A program made the translations under genes and the position numbers. Source: CAYTZN01 sp964442495 (GTDB lineage Bacteria; Pseudomonadota; Gammaproteobacteria; Legionellales; Legionellaceae). From it: DNA of 64,000 nt. Below are positions 1 through 7,529 of this stretch, one piece after another. The notes beneath the pieces are model-generated. The model saw only the letters and a program-made list of their open reading frames with translations, searched no databases and was not told the origin of the DNA. Within the stretch, counting starts at the first letter, position 1. Each line of letters starts with the position of its first letter. Location of the stretch: positions 62,001 through 126,000 of the forward strand of contig CAYTZN010000003.1 of assembly GCA_964442495.1 (NCBI GenBank). The letters are read 5' to 3'.

Positions 1-1
1 T

Positions 2-607
2 GATGAACCTGAAAAAGCATCGCGTCCTTTCGATAAAGACCGGGATGGTTTTGTGATGGGTGAGGGTTCTGGTATTCTTGTTTTAGAAGAATATGAGCGT
101 GCTAAGGCACGAGGTGCAAAGATATATGCCGAATTAGTAGGCTTTGGTATGTCTGGTGATGCTTACCATATTACTTCGCCTGATGAAGACGCCAGCGGTG
201 CTGCGCGTGCAATGGTTTCTGCCGTTGAGGATGCGGGTATCCATATGAAGGAAGTCGATTATATCAACGCGCATGGCACTTCGACCTATCTTAACGATAT
301 GAACGAGACGCGTGCTATTAAGCGCGTTTTTAACGAGCATGCTTATCAATTAGCAGTAAGCTCAACCAAATCCATGACAGGCCATTTATTAGGTGCGGCT
401 GGGGCAGTTGAGGCCATTTTTTGTATCATGGCTCTTCGGGATCAAGTGGCTCCTCCAACCATTAATCTCGATAATCCTGATGAAGGGTGTGATTTAAACT
501 ACGTCCCCCACACACCGCAAAAAATGAAAATTGATTATGCCATGAGTAATTCATTAGGCTTTGGCGGAACCAATGGCACGTTGTTATTTAAGCGCATGAA
601 GGCCTGA
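2..607 (+). CDS. fabF: 3-oxoacyl-ACP synthase II (KAS II), C-terminal part
   Basis: This is the C-terminal ~200 residues of the condensing enzyme that elongates acyl-ACP with malonyl-ACP in fatty-acid synthesis. The reading frame is open from base 2, so the gene begins outside the window; the catalytic cysteine is not included. Both active-site histidine regions are visible, NAHGTST and KSMTGHLLGAAGAVEA, as is the C-terminal glycine-rich NSLGFGGTNG. The gene is followed after 311 bases by mltG. Many gammaproteobacteria have pabC in that gap, and none is present here. Identification is secure at the thiolase-fold KAS I/II level; KAS II rather than KAS I is chosen from the motif wording and the neighbouring genes. 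Confidence 0.95.
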   Translation, partial: DEPEKASRPFDKDRDGFVMGEGSGILVLEEYERAKARGAKIYAELVGFGMSGDAYHITSPDEDASGAARAMVSAVEDAGIHMKEVDYINAHGTSTYLNDMNETRAIKRVFNEHAYQLAVSSTKSMTGHLLGAAGAVEAIFCIMALRDQVAPPTINLDNPDEGCDLNYVPHTPQKMKIDYAMSNSLGFGGTNGTLLFKRMKA

Positions 608-708
608 TGCTCGAGACATACTTTAGGGCTTTGTGTTTCTGAGCTAATTAGTGAAATCCAATGGTATAGGCATCAGTGTCTGGTAAATATCTTACACCTT
701 AACGCGAA

Positions 709-787
709 ATCGTATGAATCCCGTGCATAAAGCACGGTATATGGCGAATACGACGTTATGTGTGTTTAAACACTAGATGCTTGCCTC
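709..787 (+). repeat. Dispersed ~80-bp intergenic repeat, copy 1
   Basis: This copy aligns by eye with 41694-41775 and 47373-47455, all in the same orientation and each 33-131 bases upstream of a plus-strand start codon. It contains a perfect 6-bp stem CCGTGC/GCACGG around the loop ATAAA, then a conserved tail ending in GTGTTTAAACACTAGATGC. The core matches the REP-like hairpin family found elsewhere in the window. The rest of the 608-918 gap shows no convincing gene; the mltG promoter probably lies in it. Confidence 0.6.
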
Positions 788-918
788 AAATCATGGGTAA
801 ATTTGATTTCTTTTTTGTCACCCGTGCTTTTACCTAGAGTAAAATCCTTAGGCTTTAAGTGCAGTGGTTCATGGTGATACACCCAGCTTATCTCCAGTTT
901 GAACAATATGAGGTATGA

Positions 919-1908
919 ATGCAGCGACGTTGGCTGAAGTTTGTGGGTATTGTTGGCTTAACCCTTGCTATGATTGGGTTTTTGACCGCTGGTTTTAAAT
1001 TATATGGGTTGCTTTACCAACCGATGATCGTTAGTAAAAATAAATCCGCTATTATTTGTGTCGATAGAAACACGTCTGCGTCCTCATTTGTGCACCTTCT
1101 CAAATCGCGCCATTTTATCAATTCCAATGATTTATTATATTTTATTCGTTTGCAGGGCTTGGCCCCGCAGCTAAAGGCTGGCATCTACGAAATTAAAGAG
1201 GGCGAATCTCCTGCGCATTTTTTATACCGTGTCATTGAAGGGGACGTTTTAATAGAAACGTTTCGTATTATTGAAGGCACCACAGAAGCCCAAATGGCCG
1301 CTAATCTTCAAAAAGCACCTTATCTTCAATATAACGCGGCAGATTGGCTAACTGTTGCAGGTTCTTTCCCGCGTGCTGAAGGTCTTTTGCTTGCTGATAC
1401 CTATCATTATGATGCGGGGAGTCAAAGTAAACCTTTATTAGAAAGAGCGCAGGCTAATTTACAAACGTTTCTTTTGGCAAGTTGGCAGGGGCGCAGTCCT
1501 CAATTGCCGTACAAGAATGCTTATGAAATGTTGATAGCAGCATCTATTCTTGAAAAAGAGGCGGCAATTCCAACCGAAAAACGCTTGATCGCTGGTGTTA
1601 TTATCAATCGTTTAAAGAAAAAAATGCCCTTGCAAATGGATCCTACGGTTATTTATGGCTTAGGGGCTGATTATACGGGAACGTTAACACATGAAAATTT
1701 AAATCTTGATTCTCCTTATAATACGTATCGGTATCGAGGGCTTCCACCTACCCCAATTGCTATGGTAGGGAAGGAGGCAATTGACGCTGCAGCACATCCT
1801 GCTGTTACTCCATACCTTTATTTTGTTGCACGTGGGGATGGTAGCCATTATTTTTCAGAAACTTATGATGAGCAAAGGCAAGCCATTGCTCGTTATTTAA
1901 AAAAATAG
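919..1908 (+). CDS. mltG: Endolytic murein transglycosylase MltG (YceG family)
   Basis: The protein is an inner-membrane lytic transglycosylase that cleaves nascent glycan strands and is thought to terminate peptidoglycan polymerisation. Its 329 residues start with a short cytoplasmic segment and one membrane helix (about residues 9-30), followed by a periplasmic LysM-like region and the YceG catalytic domain. The motif ILEKEAAIP places the likely catalytic Glu at residue 212, and QMDPTVIYGLG follows, as in the family. The length fits E. coli MltG (340 residues). The order fabF-mltG-tmk-holB-pilZ-tatD is the classic gammaproteobacterial cluster. The ATG at 919 has a weak upstream AGGT. Confidence 0.93.
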   Translation: MQRRWLKFVGIVGLTLAMIGFLTAGFKLYGLLYQPMIVSKNKSAIICVDRNTSASSFVHLLKSRHFINSNDLLYFIRLQGLAPQLKAGIYEIKEGESPAHFLYRVIEGDVLIETFRIIEGTTEAQMAANLQKAPYLQYNAADWLTVAGSFPRAEGLLLADTYHYDAGSQSKPLLERAQANLQTFLLASWQGRSPQLPYKNAYEMLIAASILEKEAAIPTEKRLIAGVIINRLKKKMPLQMDPTVIYGLGADYTGTLTHENLNLDSPYNTYRYRGLPPTPIAMVGKEAIDAAAHPAVTPYLYFVARGDGSHYFSETYDEQRQAIARYLKK

Positions 1909-1946
1909 AGAAATTGTTTTCGTCTAGACATAAGAGTGATTAACCA

Positions 1947-2591
1947 ATGTTGAATAAAGGGCATTTTATTGTGGTTGAGGGGCTAGAGGGTGCTGGAAAA
2001 TCAACAGCATTAAGCACCATTCAAAATTATTTAAGAGCCTATACTAACGAGTTGATAACTACGCGTGAGCCGGGTGGAACGCATGTTGGTGAAACTGCAA
2101 GACGTTTACTGAAAGAGTCGTTGCCGTCTGAGCCCCTTGATGCGCGGACAGAATTGCTTTTACTTTATGCATCTCGAGTGCAACTTTTAGAGCAAGTCAT
2201 TCGACCGGCATTAAAGAGAGGTTGTTGGGTGCTGGGGGATCGTTTCGAGTTATCGACTTGGGCGTATCAATGCGGTGGAAGGAAGTTGGATAGGGAGTTA
2301 ATTTCACACTTATCTTCGTTTTGTCTTCAGGGCTTTGAGCCGGACTTAATTATTTTTTTGGACATTAGTCCTGAGCAAGGTTTAAAGCGCGCTTTGCGAC
2401 GTGGAAAAGCCGATCGCATAGAGCAAGAGTCGCTAGCATTTTTTAAAGATGTGTACACGAGTTACCATGAGCACATAAAAACCATGGACAATGTTATGGT
2501 GATTGATGCTAGTCAGCCGCTACAGAAGGTCAAAGAATCCATTTGCGCGGCTCTTGACGTTTACATTCATAAGCACAGCATATCGCTATGA
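1947..2591 (+). CDS. tmk: Thymidylate kinase
   Basis: This cytoplasmic enzyme phosphorylates dTMP to dTDP with ATP in pyrimidine deoxynucleotide synthesis. The P-loop is EGLEGAGKST near residue 12, the TREPGG substrate motif follows, and the DRF motif (GDRFELSTWAYQ) binds dTMP. The LID-region basic residues (RRGKADRIE) are near residue 150. The 214-residue length is normal. The 3' end overlaps holB by 4 bases (ATGA-type), which indicates translational coupling. Confidence 0.96.
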   Translation: MLNKGHFIVVEGLEGAGKSTALSTIQNYLRAYTNELITTREPGGTHVGETARRLLKESLPSEPLDARTELLLLYASRVQLLEQVIRPALKRGCWVLGDRFELSTWAYQCGGRKLDRELISHLSSFCLQGFEPDLIIFLDISPEQGLKRALRRGKADRIEQESLAFFKDVYTSYHEHIKTMDNVMVIDASQPLQKVKESICAALDVYIHKHSISL

Positions 2592-3508
2592 TTGACTCAT
2601 TAAATGCACATTCGTCTTTGTGGGAAAGCATTCAACCACTGATTCTTAATAACAGCTTCCCCCAGGCGTGTCTTTTTATAGGACCCCGTCATGCGAATGC
2701 ATTGCCTTTTGTTGAGCGTTTAATCATAACACTTCTCTGTGAAGGTAATGATGCTCCTTGTGGGCAATGCAGCGCGTGTCATCTTGTTCGTCAGGGAGGG
2801 CATCCGGATATAAAATATATCTCGCCTGAAGCGCCGGGAAGTGCTATTAAAATTGAGCCTATCCGAGAGCTACAGCAAGATGTCTATCAAACGCCACAAA
2901 GGGGCTCTCGCCGAGTTGTTGTTATTTATCCGGCGGATAAACTTAATCATTCTGCGGCCAACGCCTTATTGAAAATTCTTGAAGAGCCCCCTTCACATAC
3001 GGTTTTTATATTAATGGCCGAACAGGTGGGAAGCATACCACCAACGATTTTAAGCCGTTGTCAGAAATACACGCTCCCTTTACCGTTATCTTTGGAGAAT
3101 TTAGCGCTTGATTATTTGATGATGGCGCAATTTTATCCTAAAGAGTCTACGCGATCAGTTCTTTTTGAAGAGGTTGGAGCCATCATTTCGGCGCTTAGCG
3201 AATTGGTTGATGGAACATGTTCACCCTGTACGCTTGCTGCAAAATGGTCTGGTTATGATTTTGGTGATTTAATATGGCTATTGCATCTCATGACAGCTCA
3301 AGCTATCCATTATCAGCTCATGGCCTTTCAGCAGACGCCTTTAAATCAGGGATTGAGTCATTTTTCTAAAAAAACACAACCGCTTGGATTGTTTAATTGT
3401 CTTTCAGAAATCAATGCTATCACGAAAAAAATGAACAATAATCTAAACATGAATCAAACATTGGTGCTAGAAAACTTATTATTAGGATATATAGATGCTA
3501 GAACGTAA
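2588..3508 (+). CDS. holB: DNA polymerase III delta' subunit
   Basis: This is the delta' subunit of the clamp loader, which with delta and tau/gamma loads the beta clamp during replication. An AAA+-type core is visible with a zinc-binding cysteine set (C-x8-C-x2-C-x2-C in CEGNDAPCGQCSACHL), followed by the typical QGGHPD. Sensor/SRC-like elements appear as ANALLKILEEPP and ILSRCQ. The N-terminal P-loop region is degenerate, as is usual for delta'. At 306 residues it is slightly shorter than E. coli HolB. The start overlaps tmk by 4 bases. Confidence 0.93.
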   Translation: MIDSLNAHSSLWESIQPLILNNSFPQACLFIGPRHANALPFVERLIITLLCEGNDAPCGQCSACHLVRQGGHPDIKYISPEAPGSAIKIEPIRELQQDVYQTPQRGSRRVVVIYPADKLNHSAANALLKILEEPPSHTVFILMAEQVGSIPPTILSRCQKYTLPLPLSLENLALDYLMMAQFYPKESTRSVLFEEVGAIISALSELVDGTCSPCTLAAKWSGYDFGDLIWLLHLMTAQAIHYQLMAFQQTPLNQGLSHFSKKTQPLGLFNCLSEINAITKKMNNNLNMNQTLVLENLLLGYIDART

Positions 3509-3558
3509 GCGGGCTTTCTATTATCCTTAAATTGAGGTTAACCTCTTAACGGCTTTCC

Positions 3559-3643
3559 TCCTGCGGCGTGTCCGCAGGATTCAGTGCATCGAAGATAGCA
3601 TCTTCAAATCGCTGGTTACCGCGGATAAGATGCAGGACGTGGG
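3559..3643. repeat. REP-like hairpins in the holB-pilZ gap
   Basis: An 8-bp perfect stem TCCTGCGG/CCGCAGGA with a 5-base loop lies at 3559-3579, followed by GAAGAT-AGC-ATCTTC (3591-3605) and a degenerate unit reading TTACCGCGGATAAGATG...GACGTGGG. The first hairpin is nearly the same as 61123-61143. The group belongs to the REP-like family found between genes here and may also attenuate transcription after holB. No terminal T tract is present. Confidence 0.55.
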
Positions 3644-3679
3644 CTCTGTTTAAGACGAATTGGAAGCAAGGGGCATGGA

Positions 3680-4021
3680 ATGACTGATAATGTGCAGACG
3701 ATTAACTGTGTATTTAGTAGTGAAGCGGCGCTTTACTTGGCCTATATGCCGTTTATAGTGGGTGGTGGATTATTTATACGTACAACCCTCGCATATGAAA
3801 TTGGAAGCCCTGTTAGGCTTTCAGTAAAACTTATGGATGAAGCCGACCCTTATGAAATTGAAGGAAAAGTCGTGTGGATTACACCCTTAGGGGCTCAAGG
3901 CAATAAGCCTGCCGGTGTAGGGGTGCAATTTATTAGTGAAGATAGTCGTATTTTTTGTAATAAAATTGAGACCTATTTGGCTGGCATGTTAAAATCCACA
4001 AACATGACCGATACCATATAA
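3680..4021 (+). CDS. pilZ: Type IV pilus PilZ protein
   Basis: This is a PilZ-domain protein of the original PilZ subtype required for type IV pilus biogenesis, acting in the cytoplasm with PilB and FimX in Pseudomonas. Recognisable segments are YLAYMPFIVGGGLFI, LMDEADPYEIEGKVVW and TPLGAQGNKPAGVGVQF. It lacks the N-terminal RxxxR and D/NxSxxG residues needed for c-di-GMP binding, as is normal for this subtype. It has 113 residues. The gene lies between holB and tatD as in Pseudomonas, with only one base before the tatD start. Confidence 0.92.
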   Translation: MTDNVQTINCVFSSEAALYLAYMPFIVGGGLFIRTTLAYEIGSPVRLSVKLMDEADPYEIEGKVVWITPLGAQGNKPAGVGVQFISEDSRIFCNKIETYLAGMLKSTNMTDTI

Positions 4022-4022
4022 T

Positions 4023-4844
4023 ATGATGCCTAACGTAACTCATTTTTCCCTTGTTGATTCCCATTGTCATTTAAACATGCTTGATTTAAGTGAGTTTAAT
4101 GATGACATCGACAACGTTATCCTTCAGGCACGCAGAAATGGCGTAATGCATATGCTGTGTGTTTGCGTAGAACCTACTGATTTGCCTGCACTTTATGAAA
4201 TAGCCGCGAACTATTCAAACATTAGTATTTCAGTAGGCATTCATCCAAACACTGAGATGGAGAATGAATTTGATGCATCAAAGCTTATCGAGCTATCGCG
4301 TCATCCTGCTTGTATTGCTATTGGTGAAACGGGATTAGATTATTACCGTACCACTACTGAGGAGGCTAGGGAACTGCAACGTGGCCGATTTCGAGAGCAC
4401 ATTCATGCGGCAATTGCCTCATCTAAACCGCTTATTATCCATACAAGAGAGGCAGCAGAAGACACTTTATTGCTCATGGAGCAGGAAAACGCTGCCAATA
4501 TTGGTGGGGTGATGCATTGTTTTTCTGAGAATTGGGGTATTGCTCGTCGTGCGCTTGATCTTAATTTTTATATTTCTTTTTCAGGAATTGTGACATTTAA
4601 AAATGCGTTGATGTTGAAGGATGTTGCAAAAAAGGTACCCCTAGACCGTATTTTAATTGAAACCGACGCACCTTACTTGGCACCTGTACCTTTTAGAGGA
4701 AAACAAAATCATCCCGCCTTGGTTAAAGAAGTGGCTATTGCATTAAGCGAGCTTCGAGGTGTCGATTATGAAACAATTGCCACCCATACCACTGAAAATT
4801 TCTATCGTTGCTTTCGGTTGCCTCGGGATGAAAAAAAATCATGA
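4023..4844 (+). CDS. TatD family metal-dependent deoxyribonuclease (YcfH-like)
   Basis: This is an amidohydrolase-fold metal-dependent nuclease of the TatD family. The metal ligands are visible as DSHCHLN near the N-terminus, GETGLDYY, the HTREA and MHCFSE histidines, and ETDAPYLAP near the C-terminus. The 273-residue length is typical. The position after holB and pilZ points to the YcfH branch. The stop overlaps the anmK start by 4 bases (ATGA), so the two are probably translated together. The physiological substrate of YcfH proteins is not well established. Confidence 0.92.
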   Translation: MMPNVTHFSLVDSHCHLNMLDLSEFNDDIDNVILQARRNGVMHMLCVCVEPTDLPALYEIAANYSNISISVGIHPNTEMENEFDASKLIELSRHPACIAIGETGLDYYRTTTEEARELQRGRFREHIHAAIASSKPLIIHTREAAEDTLLLMEQENAANIGGVMHCFSENWGIARRALDLNFYISFSGIVTFKNALMLKDVAKKVPLDRILIETDAPYLAPVPFRGKQNHPALVKEVAIALSELRGVDYETIATHTTENFYRCFRLPRDEKKS

Positions 4845-5941
4845 GTTTGTTTGTTGGTTTAATGTCTGGAACAAGCATGGATGGAATTGATGCAGCTCTC
4901 GTTGATGTCAATACTCATGCATTGATAGCAGGCATTACTTGCCCCTACAGTGATAAAGCAAAGCAGTATTTATTGGCCGCTTTAAAAGGGCCTGAGCCGG
5001 GACCTGCTGTCATCAGTCAGCTGAACACGTTATTGGGTCAGGAGTTTGCTCATGCTACCCAAGAACTTCTTAAAATGGCCAACGTGAGCCCAAAAGACGT
5101 GGTTGCAATTGGTAGTCATGGTCAAACAATTTGTCATGATGCAACGGCAGATATTCCTTATACGGTGCAATTAGGATGCGCGCACACCATTGCTGAGTTG
5201 ACAGGTATTACTGTGGTTGCCGATTTTAGAACGAGAGATCTGGTTATTGGTGGGCAAGGTGCGCCTTTTGCGCCACTTTATCATCAAGCGATTTTTGGCG
5301 GTAGTGATTTACCGTTGGCCATTGTAAATATTGGTGGTATAGCAAATGTCACCTTTCTTTGTCCAACAGCTCCAGTAAGCGGTTATGATATTGGGCCTGG
5401 TAATTGTTTAATGGACAGTTGGATTTTAAAAAATCAGGGTTTGGCGTTTGATGCTAATGGTCAATGGGCCATGTCCGGTAAGGTGATTGAGCCTTTGTTG
5501 AAAAAATTGTTGGCCGATCCTTATTTTGAAAATTTACCTCCAAAGAGCCTTGGGAAAGAGTATTTTTCTTCTAAAGCCTTCATGAGCTTATTGCAAGGCG
5601 ATTATGTGGCAGAGGATATTCAAGCAACATTATTAGCATTAAGTGCCACCACCATTGCAAATGATATTAAAAAAAGCATGTTACCATTAAAGCAAGTGTT
5701 GATTTGTGGTGGCGGGGTGCACAACACAGCACTTATTGAAGCGATACAATTTCAATTGCCTAAAATAAAAATTGAAAGCACAAAGGCGTTAGGAATTGAT
5801 CCTGATTTCTTAGAAGCCATGATGTTTGCTTGGTTGGCTGAGCGGGCTATTAACAAAATCCCGGTTGATTTTAAAAGCATTACCGGTGCTAAACATTTAG
5901 CAATTTTTGGTGCAATTTATGCGGGAGGCATTGACTGGTAA
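4841..5941 (+). CDS. anmK: Anhydro-N-acetylmuramic acid kinase
   Basis: This enzyme recycles cell-wall sugar: it opens and phosphorylates 1,6-anhydro-MurNAc to MurNAc-6-phosphate with ATP. The N-terminal GLMSGTSMDGIDAALV is diagnostic, and the middle contains VADFRTRDLVIGGQGAPFAPLYH and NIGGIANVTF. The ATP-site segment LICGGGVHN and the C-terminal DFLEAMMFAWLA are also present. The 366-residue length matches the family. It is coupled to tatD by a 4-base overlap. Together with mltG it gives this cluster a peptidoglycan turnover theme. Confidence 0.96.
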   Translation: MSLFVGLMSGTSMDGIDAALVDVNTHALIAGITCPYSDKAKQYLLAALKGPEPGPAVISQLNTLLGQEFAHATQELLKMANVSPKDVVAIGSHGQTICHDATADIPYTVQLGCAHTIAELTGITVVADFRTRDLVIGGQGAPFAPLYHQAIFGGSDLPLAIVNIGGIANVTFLCPTAPVSGYDIGPGNCLMDSWILKNQGLAFDANGQWAMSGKVIEPLLKKLLADPYFENLPPKSLGKEYFSSKAFMSLLQGDYVAEDIQATLLALSATTIANDIKKSMLPLKQVLICGGGVHNTALIEAIQFQLPKIKIESTKALGIDPDFLEAMMFAWLAERAINKIPVDFKSITGAKHLAIFGAIYAGGIDW

Positions 5942-5988
5942 ATTCGATTGAGGTGTAATGAATACTTTTAACTAACTCTGATGGCAAT

Positions 5989-7278
5989 ATGAGCACCTAT
6001 CATATCTCTGCACAACCCCACAGCAAATTAAGTGCCTACCTAATTTTTTTTCTTGCCGCATCTTTTTACTTATATGAATTTATTTTGCAAGTAGCGCCCA
6101 GTGTTATGGCCGCACCCATGATGAAGACGTTTCAGGTCAGTGCTGAAGGTTTTGGTGTGATTTCCGCGTTTTATTTTTATGCCTATGCGCCAATGCAGCT
6201 CCCAGCGGGTTTGCTCTTTGATCGTTATGGCCCTAGAAAATTAATGACAGGTGCTTTGTTATTGTGTGCTTTGGGCTCTTTCTTTTTTGCCTCAACGGAC
6301 AGCGTAGTGACTGCGTCAATGGGGCGTTTTCTTATCGGTATTGGCTCTGCTTTTTCATTCATCGGTGTTCTTGTGTTGGTTTCTCGTTGGTTCCCTGTCC
6401 AACACTTTGCTATTTTAGCTGGTGTAGCGCAATCGATGAGCTCTGTAGGCGCTATGTTTGGCGAAGTGCCTTTAGCTGCATTGATTCAACAAGTAGGCTG
6501 GCGGCAAGCTAGTTTTATTTTGGCACTTGTGGGGTTTTTATTGGCATTGCTTTTATGGTGCTGTATTCGAGATTTCCCTCACCAAACCACGCAATCGTTA
6601 CCTACTCGTCGTTTTAGGGATGAATGGCGACGTTTAGTGGAAGTTTGTAGCCGTCCCTATACCTGGTTGACCGGCGCTTATGCATTCTCAATATGGACAC
6701 CTATTGCGGTCTTTGCAGCTTTGTGGGGCGTGCCTTATTTACAAGAAAAATACCAAGTGAGCGTGGTGGTAGCCTCTGGCTTGTGCAGTATGATTTGGTT
6801 AGGTATTGGTGTGGGCAGTCCATTGTTAGGCTGGATTAGTGATCGTTTTACCAGCAGACGTGTAGCATTAATATCCAGTTCTGTTTTTGGTTTGTCAGCT
6901 ACTCTTATTCTCTTGTACATGCCGAACGTGCCCATGAGCTATATGTATGTTGTACTTTTCATGCTTGGCTTTGGTGCAGGTGGTCAAACGGTGAGTTTTG
7001 CTGTGGTTACTGACAATAATCCTCCACACTTGGTAGGGACAGCATCTGGATTTAATAACTTGTCTGTGCTTTTGGGAGGGGCTATTTTTCAACCCTTGGT
7101 TGGCGTGATTTTGCACCGTAGTGCAGCATCTAAGGTGGTTAATGGTTTGCCTGAATACCTCATGACCAGCTACCAAAAAGCACTGTTAGTCATGCCTTGT
7201 TGCTTTGCCGTTAGCCTCATATTGGCCTTGTGGTTAATAAAAGAATCCTACCCTAGCTCTCAAGAAAAGTCTCACTAA
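5989..7278 (+). CDS. MFS transporter, 12 transmembrane segments
   Basis: This is a major facilitator superfamily permease of 429 residues. The loop 2-3 motif reads GLLFDRYGPRKLM (the G-x3-D-R-x-G-x-R/K-R signature), and a second copy-like motif GWISDRFTSRRV occurs between helices 8 and 9. Twelve hydrophobic segments can be counted. Proteins of this type are numerous in Legionella, where some (Pht family) carry amino acids, but nothing here identifies the substrate. The start ATG at 5989 has only a weak ribosome binding site. A strong hairpin terminator follows at 7354. Confidence 0.85.
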   Translation: MSTYHISAQPHSKLSAYLIFFLAASFYLYEFILQVAPSVMAAPMMKTFQVSAEGFGVISAFYFYAYAPMQLPAGLLFDRYGPRKLMTGALLLCALGSFFFASTDSVVTASMGRFLIGIGSAFSFIGVLVLVSRWFPVQHFAILAGVAQSMSSVGAMFGEVPLAALIQQVGWRQASFILALVGFLLALLLWCCIRDFPHQTTQSLPTRRFRDEWRRLVEVCSRPYTWLTGAYAFSIWTPIAVFAALWGVPYLQEKYQVSVVVASGLCSMIWLGIGVGSPLLGWISDRFTSRRVALISSSVFGLSATLILLYMPNVPMSYMYVVLFMLGFGAGGQTVSFAVVTDNNPPHLVGTASGFNNLSVLLGGAIFQPLVGVILHRSAASKVVNGLPEYLMTSYQKALLVMPCCFAVSLILALWLIKESYPSSQEKSH

Positions 7279-7353
7279 CTGTTTAAGCTTTAACCGTCTA
7301 TTTATAGAAGACTTCAGAGCTCAATAAAGTGCAGGGTAACCGCATTTAAACTT

Positions 7354-7381
7354 GCCCACGTTACGTGGGCATTTTGATTTT
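7354..7381 (+). terminator. Rho-independent terminator after the MFS gene
   Basis: A perfect 7-bp stem GCCCACG/CGTGGGC with a 3-base loop is followed by ATTTTGATTTT. It lies between convergent genes and can serve the plus-strand MFS operon; the opposite strand lacks a comparable T run. The remaining gap to 7530 shows nothing else clear. Confidence 0.8.
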
Positions 7382-7529
7382 ATGATGCGTGTTTAAATGT
7401 ATTTACCTTGAATTACATCTCTTTTCTACGAAGATTATTGGACGCTATTTACAGAGCAATTTCGAGCTCAATTTAAAATATTAAAATAGATTCCTGAAGT
7501 TTCATAGAAAGAAACATGCCATAACCATG

